From contig JAUPFP010000145.1 in the NCBI GenBank assembly GCA_036925085.1, forward strand, positions 1-64,000: 64,000 nucleotides of DNA. The letters are read 5' to 3'. The notes under the pieces were generated by a model. That model had not been told where the DNA came from, did no database searches, and saw only the letters and a program-made list of their open reading frames with translations. Origin of the DNA: Brachycybe producta. Lineage: Eukaryota; Arthropoda; Diplopoda; Playtdesmida; Andrognathidae. Shown here in pieces: positions 1 through 11,650 of this stretch (within the stretch, counting starts at the first letter, position 1; each line of letters starts with the position of its first letter). The position numbers and the translations under genes are program-made.

Positions 1-741
1 TTCAGGTTGAACGTTTAAGGTTGAACGTTTAAGGTTGAACGTTTAAGGTTGAACGTTTAAGGTTGAACATTTAAGGTTGAACTTTTAAGGTTGAACGTTT
101 AAGGTTGAACGTTTAAGGTTGAACGTTTAAGGTTGAACGTTTAAGGTTGAACATTTAAGGTTCATCGTTTAAGGTTGAACATTTAAGGTTGAACGTTTAA
201 GGTTTCACGTTAAAGGTTTCACGTTTAAGGTTAAACGTTTAAGGTTGAATGTTTAAGGTTGAACGTTTAAGGTTGTACGTTTAAGTTTGAACGTTTAAGG
301 TTGAACGTTTAAGGTTGAACATTTAAGCTTGAACGTTTAAGGTTGAACGTTTAAGGTTTCACGTTTAAGGTTGAACGTTTAAGGTTTAACTTTTAAGGTT
401 GAACGTTTAAGGTTGAACGTTTAAGGTTGAACGTTTAAGGTTGAATGTTTAAGGTTGAACGTTTAAGGTTGAACGTTTAAGGTTGAACGTTTAAGGTTGA
501 ACGTTTAAGGTTGAACGTTTAAGGTTGAACGTTTAAGGTTGAACATTTAAGGTTGAACTTTTAAGGTTGAACGTTTAAGGTTGAACGTTTAAGGTTGAAC
601 GTTTAAGGTTGAACGTTTAAGGTTGAACATTTAAGCTTGAACGTTTAAGGTTGAATGTTTAAAGTTGAACGTTTAAGGTTGAACGTTTAAGGTTGAATTT
701 TTAAGGTTGAACGTTTAAGGTTGAACGTTTAAGGTTGAACG

Positions 742-1244
742 TTTAACGTTGAACATTTAAGGTTGAACATTTAAGGTTCATCGTTTAAGGTTGAACATTT
801 AAGGTTGAGCATTTAAGGTTGAATGTTTAAGGTTGAACGTTTAAGGTTGAACGTTTAAGGTTGAACGTTTAAGATTGAACGTTTAAGGTTGAACGTTAAT
901 GTTGAACGTTTAAGATTGAACATTTAAGGTTGAACATTTAAGCTTGAACGTTTAAGGTTGAACGTTTAAGGTTTCACGTTTAAGGTTGAACGTTTAAGGT
1001 TGAACTTTTAAGGTTGAACGTTTAAGGTTGAACGTTTAAGGTTGAACATTTAAGGTTGAACTTTTAAGGTTGAACGTTTAAGGTTGAACGTTTAAGGTTG
1101 AACGTTTAAGGTTGAACGTTTAAGGTTGAACATTTAAGGTTGAACTTTTAAGGTTGAACGTTTAAGGTTGAACGTTTAAGGATGAACGTTTAAGGTTGAA
1201 CTTTTAAGGTTGAACGTTTAAGGTTGAACGTTTAAGGTTGAACG
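742..1244 (+). repeat. Satellite A higher-order unit, about 503 bp, copy 1
   Basis: This block opens at the private variant TTTAACGTTGAAC. It then carries, in order, GGTTCATC, GAGCATT at 807, GAATGTTT, a 13-bp unit GAACGTTAATG at 891, AAGCTTG and TTTCACG. The same series restarts at 1245, so the spacing is 503 bp. The 13-bp unit makes the period one short of 36 monomers. Variant order, not the monomer itself, is the evidence for a higher-order repeat. Confidence 0.85.
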
Positions 1245-1590
1245 TTTAACGTTGAACGTTTAAGGTTGAACATTTAAGGTTCATCGTTTAAGGTTGAACA
1301 TTTAAGGTTGAGCATTTAAGGTTGAATGTTTAAGGTTGAACGTTTAAGGTTGAACGTTTAAGATTGAACGTTTAAGGTTGAACGTTAATGTTGAACGTTT
1401 AAGATTGAACATTTAAGGTTGAACATTTAAGCTTGAACGTTTAAGGTTGAACGTTTAAGGTTTCACGTTTAAGGTTGAACGTTTAAGGTTGAACTTTTAA
1501 GGTTGAACGTTTAAGGTTGAACGTTTAAGGTTGAACGTTTAAGGTTGAACATTTAAGGTTGAACTTTTAAGGTTGAACGTTTAAGGTTGA
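1245..1590 (+). repeat. Satellite A higher-order unit, copy 2 (partial)
   Basis: It repeats the ordered variants of the block starting at 742. GAGCATT lies at 1310 and GAACGTTAATG at 1380, and the copy has one TTGAACG monomer fewer between them. Agreement fades near 1590, after which a different series begins. Confidence 0.8.
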
Positions 1591-4170
1591 ATGTTTAAGG
1601 TTGAACGTTTAAGGTTGAACGTTTAAGGTTGAACATTTAAGGTTCATCGTTTAAGGTTGAACATTTAAGGTTGAACGTTTAAGGTTTCACGTTTAAGGTT
1701 TCACGTTTAAGGTTAAACGTTTAAGGTTGAACGTTTAAGGTTTCACGTTTAAGGTTGAACGTTTAAGGTTTAACTTTTAAGGTTGAACGTTTAAGGTTGA
1801 ACGTTTAAGGTTGAACATTTAAGCTTGAACGTTTAAGGTTGAACGTTTAAGGTTGTACGTTTAAGTTTGAACGTTTAAGGTTGAACGTTTAAGGTTGAAC
1901 ATTTAAGCTTGAACGTTTAAGGTTGAACGTTTAAGGTTTCACGTTTAAGGTTGAACGTTTAAGGTTTAACTTTTAAGGTTGAACGTTTAAGGTTGAACGG
2001 TTAAGGTTGAACGTTTAAGGTTGAACGTTTAAGGTTGAACTTTTAAGGTTGAACGTTTAATGTTGAACGTTTAAGGTTGAACGTTTAAGGTTGAACGTTT
2101 AAGGTTGAACATTTAAGGTTCATCATTTAAGGTTGAACATTTAAGGTTGAACATTTAAGGTTCATCGTTTAAGGTTGAACATTTAAGGTTGAACATTTAA
2201 GGTTGAATGTTTAAGGTTGAACGTTTAAGGTTGAACGTTTAAGATTGAACGTTTAAGGTGGAACGTTTAAGGTTGAACGTTTAAGATTGAACGTTTAAGG
2301 TTGAACATTTAAGGTTGAACATTTAAGCTTGAACGTTTAAGGTTGAACGTTTAAGGTTGAACGTTTAAGGTTGAACGTTTAAGGTTGAACGTTTAAGGTT
2401 GAACGTTTAAGGTTGAACGTTTAAGTTTGAACATATAAGGTTCATCGTTTAAGGTTGAACATTTAAGGTTGAACATTTAAGGTTGAATGTTTAAGGTTGA
2501 ACGTTTAAGGTTGAACGTTTAAGGTTGAACGTTTAAGATTGAACGTTTAAGGTTGAACGTTTAAGGTTTCACGTTTAATGTTGAACGTTTAAGGTTTCAC
2601 GTTTAAGGTTGAACGTTTAAGGTTGAACGTTTAAGGTTGAACGTTTAAGGTTGAACTTTTAAGGTTGAACTTTTAAGGTTGAACGTTTAAGGTTTCACTT
2701 TTAAGGTTTCACGTTTAAGGTTTCACGTTTAAGGTTGAACGTTTAAGGTTGAACGTTTAAGGTTGAACGTTTAAGGTTGAACATTTAAGGTTTCACGTTT
2801 AAGGTTGAACATATAAGGTTCATCGTTTAAGGTTGAACATTTAAGGTTGAACATTTAAGGTTGAACGTTTAAGGTTGAACGTTTAAGGTTTCACGTTTAA
2901 AGTTGAACGTTTAAGGTTTAACTTTTAAGGTTGAACGTTTAAGGTTGAACGTTTAAGGTTGAACGTTTAAGGTTGAACGTTTAAGGTTGAACTTTTAAGG
3001 TTGAACGATTAAGGCTGAACGTTTAAGGTTGAATGTTTAAGGTTGAACATTTAAGGTTCATCATTTAAGGTTGAACATTTAAGGTTGAACATTTAAGGTT
3101 CATCGTTTAAGGTTGAACATTTAAGGTTGAACATTTAATGTTGAATGTTTAAGGTTGAACGTTTAAGGTTGAACGTTTAAGATTGAACGTTTAAGGTGGA
3201 ACGTTTAAGGTTGAACGTTTAAGATTGAACGTTTAAGGTTGAACATTTAAGGTTGAACATTTAAGCTTGAACGTTTAAGCTTGAACGTTTAAGGTTGAAC
3301 GTTTAAGGTTGAACGTTTAAGGTTGAACGTTTAAGGTTGAACGTTTAAGGTTGAACGTTTAAGTTTGAACATATAAGGTTCATCGTTTAAGGTTGAACAT
3401 TTAAGGTTGAACATTTAAGGTTCATCATTTAAGGTTTCACGTTTAAGGTTTCACGTTTAAGGTTGAACGTTTAAGGTTGAACGTTTAAGGTTGAACGTTT
3501 AAGGTTGAACGTTTAAGGTTGAACGTTTAAGGTTGAACGTTTAAGGTTGAACGTTTAAGGTTGAACGTTTAAGGTTGAACGTTTAAGGTTGAACGTTTAA
3601 GGTTGAACGTTTAAGGTTGAACGTTTAAGGTTGAACGTTTAAGGTTGAACGTTTAAGGTTGAACGTTTAAGGTTGAACATTTTAGGTTGAACGTTTAATT
3701 TTGAACGTTTAAGGTTGAACGTTTAAGCTTGAATGTTTAAGGTTGAACGTTTAAGGTTGAACGTTTAAGGTTGAACGTTTAAGGTTGAACTTTTAAGGTT
3801 GAACGTTTAAGGTTGAACGCTTAAGGTTGAACATTTAAGGTTCATCGTTTAAGGTTGAACATTTAAGGTTGAACATTTAAGGTTGAATGTTTAAGGTTGA
3901 ACGTTTAAGGTTGAACGTTTAAGGTTGAACGTTTAAGATTGAACGTTAAAGGTTGAACGTTTAATGTTGAATGTTTAAGATTGAACGTTTAAGGTTTTAC
4001 ATTTAAGGTTTCACGTTTAAGGTTTCACGTTTAAGGTTGAACGTTTAAGGTTTCAAATTTAAGGTTGAACGTTTAAGGTTGAACGTTTAAGGTTGAACGT
4101 TTTAGGTTGAACGTTTAAGGTTGAACGTTTAAGGTTTCACGTTTAAGGTTGAACGTTTAAGGTTGAACGT

Positions 4171-4955
4171 TTTAGGTTGAACGTTTAAGATTGAACATTT
4201 AAGGTTGAACGTTTAAGGTTGAACGTTTAAGATTGAACGTTTAAGGTTTTACATTTAAGGTTTCACGTTTAAGGTTTCACGTTTAAGGTTGAACGTTTAA
4301 GATTGAACGTTTAAGGTTGAACATTTAAGGTTGAACGTTTAATGTTGAACGTTTAAGGTTGAACGTTTAAGGTTGAACGTTTAAAGTTGAACATTTAAGG
4401 TTCATCGTTTAAGGTTGAACATTTAAGGTTGAATGTTTAAGATTGAACGTTTAAGGTTGAACAATTAAGGTTGAACGTTTAAGGTTGAACGTTTAAGGTT
4501 GAACGTTTAAGGTTGAACGTTTAAGGTTGAACGTTTAAGGTTTCTCGTTTAAGGTTTCACCTTTAAGGTGGAACGTTTAAGGTTGAACGTTTAAGGTTGA
4601 ACATTTAAGGTTGAACGTTTAAGGTTGAACGTTTAAGGTTGAACGTTTAAGGTTGAACGTTTAAGGTTGAACGTTTAAGGTTGAACGTTTAAGGTTGAAC
4701 GTTTAAGTTTGAACGTTTAAGGTAGAATGTTTAAGGTTGAACGTTTAAGGTTTAATGTTTAAGGTTGAACGTTTAAGGTTGAATGTTTAATTTTGAACGT
4801 TTAAGGTTGAACGTTCAAGGTTGAACGTTCAAGGTTGAACGTTCAAGGTTGAACGTTTAAAGTTGAATGTTTAAGATTGAATGTTTAAGGTTTCACCTTT
4901 AAGGTTGAACCGTTTAAGGTTGAACGTTTAAGGTTGAACGTTTAAGGTTGAACGT
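4171..4955 (+). repeat. Satellite A higher-order unit, about 785 bp, copy 1
   Basis: Bounded by the variant GTTTTAGG at 4169-4175, which recurs at 4954-4960. Inside it are TTTTACATT, paired TTTCACG units, GAACAATT, TTTCTCG at 4541, GGTAGAATG, and three GTTCAA units at 4807-4846. The next copy repeats this series with one added TTTCACG unit and one added GTTCAA unit, so the offset grows from 785 to 799 to 813 bp in exact 14-bp steps. Confidence 0.85.
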
Positions 4956-5743
4956 TTTAGGTTGAACGTTTAAGATTGAACATTTAAGGTTGAACGTTTA
5001 AGGTTGAACGTTTAAGATTGAACGTTTAAGGTTTTACATTTAAGGTTTCACGTTTAAGGTTTCACGTTTAAGGTTGAACGTTTAAGATTGAACGTTTAAG
5101 GTTGAACGTTTAAGGTTGAACGTTTAATGTTGAACGTTTAAGGTTGAACGTTTAAGGTTGAACGTTTAAAGTTGAACATTTAAGGTTCATCGTTTAAGGT
5201 TGAACATTTAAGGTTGAATGTTTAAGATTGAACGTTTAAGGTTGAACAATTAAGGTTGAACGTTTAAGGTTGAACGTTTAAGGTTGAACGTTTAAGGTTG
5301 AACGTTTAAGGTTGAACGTTTAAGGTTTCACGTTTAAGGTTTCTCGTTTAAGGTTTCACCTTTAAGGTGGAACGTTTAAGGTTGAACGTTTAAGGTTGAA
5401 CATTTAAGGTTGAACGTTTAAGGTTGAACGTTTAAGGTTGAACGTTTAAGGTTGAACGTTTAAGGTTGAACGTTTAAGGTTGAACGTTTAAGGTTGAACG
5501 TTTAAGTTTGAACGTTTAAGGTAGAATGTTTAAGGTTGAACGTTTAAGGTTTAATGTTTAAGGTTGAACGTTTAAGGTTGAATGTTTAATTTTGAACGTT
5601 TAAGGTTGAACGTTCAAGGTTGAACGTTCAAGGTTGAACGTTCAAGGTTGAACGTTCAAGGTTGAACGTTTAAAGTTGAATGTTTAAGATTGAATGTTTA
5701 AGGTTTCACCTTTAAGGTTGAACCGTTTAAGGTTGAACGTTTA
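4956..5743 (+). repeat. Satellite A higher-order unit, about 0.8 kb, copy 2
   Basis: Second copy of the series starting at 4171. TTTCTCG is at 5340, four GTTCAA units lie at 5606-5659, and the 15-bp unit with GAACCGTTT follows TTTCACC at 5704. The right end overlaps the start of the 1.29-kb duplication at 5326, which shows that the duplications are nested in time. Confidence 0.8.
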
Positions 5744-6614
5744 AGGTTGAACGTTTAAGGTTGAACGTTTCATTTTGAACGTTTAAGGTTGAATGCTTAA
5801 GGTTGAACGTTTAAGGTTGAACGTTTAAGGTTGAACGTTTAAGGTTGAACATTTAAGGTTCATCGTTTAAGGTTGAACATTTAAGGTTGAGCATTTAAGG
5901 TTGAATGTTTAAGGTTGAACGTTTAAGGTTGAACGTTTAAGGTTGAACTTTTAAGGTTGAACTTTTAAGGTTGAACGTTTAAGGTTTCACTTTTAAGGTT
6001 TCACGTTTAAGGTTTCACGTTTAAGGTTGAACGTTTAAGGTTGAACGTTTAAGGTTGAACGTTTAAGGTTGAACATTTAAGGTTTCACGTTTAAGGTTGA
6101 ACATATAAGGTTCATCGTTTAAGGTTGAACATTTAAGGTTGAACATTTAAGGTTGAACGTTTAAGGTTGAACGTTTAAGGTTTCACGTTTAAAGTTGAAC
6201 GTTTAAGGTTTAACTTTTAAGGTTGAACGTTTAAGGTTGAACGTTTAAGGTTGAACGTTTAAGGTTGAACTTTTAAGGTTGAACGATTAAGGCTGAACGT
6301 TTAAGGTTGAATGTTTAAGGTTGAACATTTAAGGTTCATCATTTAAGGTTGAACATTTAAGGTTGAACATTTAAGGTTCATCGTTTAAGGTTGAACATTT
6401 AAGGTTGAACATTTAATGTTGAATGTTTAAGGTTGAACGTTTAAGGTTGAACGTTTAAGATTGAACGTTTAAGGTGGAACGTTTAAGGTTGAACGTTTAA
6501 GATTGAACGTTTAAGGTTGAACATTTAAGGTTGAACATTTAAGCTTGAACGTTTAAGCTTGAACGTTTAAGGTTGAACGTTTAAGGTTGAACGTTTAAGG
6601 TTGAACGTTTAAGG
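5326..6614 (+). repeat. Satellite A 1.29-kb tandem duplication, copy 1
   Basis: Starts at the TTTCACG unit before TTTCTCG and ends where that pair recurs at 6615. It contains the GTTCAA cluster, GAACCGTTT, a CATTTTGAACG unit near 5770, GAATGCTT, GAGCATT, doubled GAACTTTT units, GAACATATAAGG, GAACGATT at 6281 and two AAGCTTG units near 6542-6558. Every one of these landmarks recurs in order about 1,258-1,289 bp further right. Confidence 0.9.
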
Positions 6615-7874
6615 TTTCACGTTTAAGGTTTCTCGTTTAAGGTTTCACCTTTAAGGTGGAACGTTTAAGGTTGAACGTTTAAGGTTGAACATTTAAGGTT
6701 GAACGTTTAAGGTTGAACGTTTAAGGTTGAACGTTTAAGGTTGAACGTTTAAGGTTGAACGTTTAAGGTTGAACGTTTAAGGTTGAACGTTTAAGTTTGA
6801 ACGTTTAAGGTAGAATGTTTAAGGTTGAACGTTTAAGGTTTAATGTTTAAGGTTGAACGTTTAAGGTTGAATGTTTAATTTGAACGTTTAAGGTTGAACG
6901 TTCAAGGTTGAACGTTCAAGGTTGAACGTTTAAAGTTGAATGTTTAAGATTGAATGTTTAAGGTTTCACCTTTAAGGTTGAACCGTTTAAGGTTGAACGT
7001 TTAAGGTTGAACGTTTAAGGTTGAACGTTTCATTTTGAACGTTTAAGGTTGAATGCTTAAGGTTGAACGTTTAAGGTTGAACGTTTAAGGTTGAACGTTT
7101 AAGGTTGAACATTTAAGGTTCATCGTTTAAGGTTGAACATTAAGGTTGAGCATTTAAGGTTGAATGTTTAAGGTTGAACGTTTAAGGTTGAACGTTTAAG
7201 GTTGAACTTTTAAGGTTGAACTTTTAAGGTTGAACGTTTAAGGTTTCACTTTTAAGGTTTCACGTTTAAGGTTTCACGTTTAAGGTTGAACGTTTAAGGT
7301 TGAACGTTTAAGGTTGAACGTTTAAGGTTGAACATTTAAGGTTTCACGTTTAAGGTTGAACATATAAGGTTCATCGTTTAAGGTTGAACATTTAAGGTTG
7401 AACATTAAGGTTGAACGTTTAAGGTTGAACGTTTAAGGTTTCACGTTTAAAGTTGAACGTTTAAGGTTTAACTTTTAAGGTTGAACGTTTAAGGTTGAAC
7501 GTTTAAGGTTGAACGTTTAAGGTTGAACTTTTAAGGTTGAACGATTAAGGCTGAACGTTTAAGGTTGAATGTTTAAGGTTGAACATTTAAGGTTCATCAT
7601 TTAAGGTTGAACATTTAAGGTTGAACATTTAAGGTTCATCGTTTAAGGTTGAACATTTAAGGTTGAACATTTAATGTTGAATGTTTAAGGTTGAACGTTT
7701 AAGGTTGAACGTTTAAGATTGAACGTTTAAGGTGGAACGTTTAAGGTTGAACGTTTAAGATTGAACGTTTAAGGTTGAACATTTAAGGTTGAACATTTAA
7801 GCTTGAACGTTTAAGCTTGAACGTTTAAGGTTGAACGTTTAAGGTTGAACGTTTAAGGTTGAACGTTTAAGGTT
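6615..7874 (+). repeat. Satellite A 1.26-kb tandem duplication, copy 2
   Basis: Repeats every landmark of the block at 5326. It is shorter by two GTTCAA monomers plus one T, which accounts exactly for the change in offset from 1289 to 1260. Two further single-T losses, near 7140 and near 7405, bring the offset to 1258 at GAACGATT (7539). So few differences suggest a recent unequal exchange. Confidence 0.9.
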
Positions 7875-8563
7875 GAACGTTTAAGGTTGAACATTTAAGG
7901 TTGAACGTTTAAGGTTGAACGTTTAAGTTTGAACATATAAGGTTCATCGTTTAAGGTTGAACATTTAAGGTTGAACATTTAAGGTTGAATGTTTAAGGTT
8001 GAACGTTTAAGGTTGAACGTTTAAGGTTGAACGTTTAAGGTTGAACGTTTAAGGTTGAACGTTTAAGGTTGAACGTTTAAGGTTTCACGTTTAAGGTTTC
8101 ACGTTTAAGGTTGAACGTTTAAGGTTGAACGTTTAAGGTTGAACGTTTAAGGTTGAACGTTTAAGGTTGAACGTTTAAGTTTGAACATATAAGGTTCATC
8201 GTTTAAGGTTGAACATTTAAGGTTGAACATTTAAGGTTGAATGTTTAAGGTTGAACGTTTAAGGTTGAACGTTTAAGGTTGAACGTTTAAGGTTGAACGT
8301 TTAAGGTTGAACGTTTAAGGTTTCACTTTTAAGGTTTCACGTTTAAGGTTTCACGTTTAAGGTTTCACGTTTAAGGTTGAACGTTTAAGGTTGAACGTTT
8401 AAGGTTGAACGTTTAAGGTTGAACGTTTAAGGTTGAACGTTTAAGGTTGAACGTTTAAGGTTGAACGTTTAAGGTTGAACGTTTAAGGTTGAACGTTTAA
8501 GGTTGAACGTTTAAGGTTGAACGTTTAAGGTTGAACGTTTAAGGTTGAACGTTTAAGGTTGAA

Positions 8564-9850
8564 CATTTTAGGTTGAACGTTTAATTTTGAACGTTTAAGG
8601 TTGAACGTTTAAGCTTGAATGTTTAAGGTTGAACGTTTAAGGTTGAACGTTTAAGGTTGAACTTTTAAGGTTGAACGTTTAAGGTTGAACGCTTAAGGTT
8701 GAACATTTAAGGTTCATCGTTTAAGGTTGAACATTTAAGGTTGAACATTTAAGGTTGAATGTTTAAGGTTGAACGTTTAAGGTTGAACGTTTAAGGTTGA
8801 ACGTTTAAGATTGAACGTTAAAGGTTGAACGTTTAATGTTGAATGTTTAAGATTGAACGTTTAAGGTTTTACATTTAAGGTTTCACGTTTAAGGTTTCAC
8901 GTTTAAGGTTGAACGTTTAAGGTTTCACGTTTAAGGTTGAACGTTTAAGGTTGAACGTTTAAGGTTGAACGTTTTAGGTTGAACGTTTAAGGTTGAACGT
9001 TTAAGGTTTCACGTTTAAGGTTGAACGTTTAAGGTTGAACGTTTTAGGTTGAACGTTTAAGATTGAACATTTAAGGTTGAACGTTTAATGTTGAACGTTT
9101 AAGATTGAACGTTTAAGGTTTTACATTTAAGGTTTCACGTTTAAGGTTTCACGTTTAAGGTTGAACGTTTAAGATTGAACGTTTAAGGTTGAACGTTTAA
9201 GGTTGAACGTTTAATGTTGAACGTTTAAGGTTGAACGTTTAAGGTTGAACGTTTAAAGTTGAACATTTAAGGTTCATCGTTTAAGGTTGAACATTTAAGG
9301 TTGAATGTTTAAGATTGAACGTTTAAGGTTGAACAATTAAGGTTGAACGTTTAAGGTTGAACGTTTAAGGTTGAACGTTTAAGGTTGAACGTTTAAGGTT
9401 GAACGTTTAAGGTTGAACGTTTAAGGTTGAACGTTTAAGTTTGAACATATAAGGTTCATCGTTTAAGGTTGAACATTTAAGGTTGAACATTTAAGGTGGA
9501 ATGTTTAAGGTTGAACGTTTAAGGTTGAACGTTTAAGGTTGAACGTTTAAGGTTGAACGTTTAAGGTTGAACGTTTAAGGTTGAACGTTTAAGGTTTCAC
9601 TTTTAAGGTTTCACGTTTAAGGTTTCACGTTTAAGGTTTCACGTTTAAGGTTGAACGTTTAAGGTTGAACGTTTAAGGTTGAACGTTTAAGGTAGAACGT
9701 TTAAGGTTGAACGTTTAAGGTTGAACGTTTAAGGTGAACGTTTAAGGTTGAACGTTTAAGGTTGAACGTTTAAGGTTGAACGTTTAAGGTTGAACGTTTA
9801 AGGTTGAACGTTTAAGGTTGAACGTTTAAGGTTGAACGTTTAAGGTTGAA
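8564..9850 (+). repeat. Satellite A 1.29-kb duplication, second family, copy 1
   Basis: Begins at the landmark CATTTTAGG, which also occurs at 3678 and 9851. The following series (TTAATTTTG, AAGCTTGAATG, GAACGCTT, GTTAAAGG, TTTTACATT, GTTTTAGG, GAACAATT at 9331) matches both 3678-4460 and the copy starting at 9851. The offset to the earlier region is 4886 bp and to the next copy 1287 bp. Confidence 0.85.
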
Positions 9851-10740
9851 CATTTTAGGTTGAACGTTTAATTTGAACGTTTAAGGTTGAACGTTTAAGC
9901 TTGAATGTTTAAGGTTGAACGTTTAAGGTTGAACGTTTAAGGTTGAACGTTTAAGGTTGAACTTTTAAGGTTGAACGTTTAAGGTTGAACGCTTAATTTT
10001 GAACATTTAAGGTTCATCGTTTAAGGTTGAACATTTAAGGTTGAACATTTAAGGTTGAATGTTTAAGGTTGAACGTTTAAGGTTGAACGTTTAAGGTTGA
10101 ACGTTTAAGATTGAACGTTAAAGGTTGAACGTTTAATGTTGAATGTTTAAGATTGAACGTTTAAGGTTTTACATTTAAGGTTTCACGTTTAAGGTTTCAC
10201 GTTTAAGGTTGAACGTTTAAGGTTTCACGTTTAAGGTTGAACGTTTAAGGTTGAACGTTTAAGGTTGAACGTTTTAGGTTGAACGTTTAAGGTTGAACGT
10301 TTAAGGTTTCACGTTTAAGGTTGAACGTTGAAGGTTGAACGTTTTAGGTTGAACGTTTAAGATTGAACATTTAAGGTTGAACGTTTAAGGTTGAACGTTT
10401 AAGATTGAACGTTTAAGGTTTTACATTTATGGTTTCACGTTTAAACTTTCACGTTTAAGGTTGAACGTTTAAGATTGAACGTTTAAGGTTGAACGTTTAA
10501 GGTTGAACGTTTAATGTTGAACGTTTAAGGTTGAACGTTTAAGGTTGAACGTTTAAAGTTGAACATTTAAGGTTCATCGTTTAAGGTTGAACATTTAAGG
10601 TTGAATGTTTAAGATTGAACGTTTAAGGTTGAACAATTAAGGTTGAACGTTTAAGGTTGAACGTTTAAGGTTGAACGTTTAAGGTTGAACGTTTAAGGTT
10701 GAACGTTTAAGGTTGAACGTTTAAGGTTGAACGTTTAAGG
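9851..10740 (+). repeat. Satellite A 1.29-kb duplication, second family, copy 2 (truncated)
   Basis: Follows the landmarks of the block at 8564, with GAACAATT at 10631 (offset 1300, one extra monomer and one T lost). Near 10741 it switches to the TTTCACG-TTTCTCG series that otherwise starts the block at 5326, so the right end is a recombinant joint. Confidence 0.75.
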
Positions 10741-11045
10741 TTTCACGTTTAAGGTTTCTCGTTTAAGGTTTCACCTTTAAGGTGGAACGTTTAAGGTTGA
10801 ACGTTTAAGGTTGAACATTTAAGGTTGAACGTTTAAGGTTGAACGTTTAAGGTTGAACGTTTAAGGTTGAACGTTTAAGGTTGAACGTTTAAGGTTGAAC
10901 GTTTAAGGTTGAACGTTTAAGTTTGAACGTTTAAGGTAGAATGTTTAAGGTTTCACCTTTAAGGTTGAACCGTTTAAGGTTGAACGTTTAAGGTTGAACG
11001 TTTAAGGTTGAACGTTTCATTTTGAACGTTTAAGGTTGAATGCTT
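10741..11045 (+). repeat. Satellite A recombinant segment with a 12-monomer deletion
   Basis: Matches the series at 5326-5535 up to GTAGAATG (10936), then passes directly to TTTCACC (10951) and GAACCGTTT. In the parent-like copy the same two landmarks lie at 5521 and 5704. The distances are 15 and 183 bp, a loss of 168 bp, or exactly twelve 14-bp units. The joint falls on GAATGTTTAAGG, which is present at both ends of the missing stretch. Confidence 0.8.
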
Positions 11046-11091
11046 AAGGTTGAACGTTTAAGGTTGAACGTTTAAGGTTGAACGTTTAAGG

Positions 11092-11650
11092 TTGAACATT
11101 TAAGGTTCATCGTTTAAGGTTGAACATTTAAGGTTGAGCATTTAAGGTTGAATGTTTAAGGTTGAACGTTTAAGGTTGAACGTTTAAGGTTGAACGTTTA
11201 AGATTGAACGTTTAAGGTTGAACGTTAATGTTGAACGTTTAATATTGAACATTTAAGGTTGAACATTTAAGCTTGAACTTTTAAGGTTGAACGTTTAAGG
11301 TTTCACGTTTAAGGTTGAACGTTTAAGGTTGAACTTTTAAGGTTGAACGTTTAAGGTTGAACGTTTAAGGTTGAACATTTAAGGTTGAACTTTTAAGGTT
11401 GAACGTTTAAGGTTGAACGTTTAAGGTTGAACGTTTAAGGTTGAACGTTTAAGGTTGAACATTTAAGGTTGAATTTTTAAGGTTGAACGTTTAAGGTTGA
11501 ACGTTTAAGGTTGAACGTTTAAGGTTAAACTTTTAAGGTTGAACGTTTAAGGTTGAACGTTTAAGGTTGAACGTTTAACGTTGAACGTTTAAGGTTGAAC
11601 ATTTAAGGTTCATCGTTTAAGGTTGAACATTTAAGGTTGAGCATTTAAGA
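11092..11650 (+). repeat. Satellite A 0.5-kb higher-order unit, distant copy
   Basis: GAGCATT at 11136 and the 13-bp unit GAACGTTAATG at 11220 match 807 and 891 with the same offset of 10,329 bp. TTTAACGTTG at 11574 restarts the series. The sequence from 1 to 1.6 kb and this segment therefore descend from one source, although they are 10 kb apart. Confidence 0.8.
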
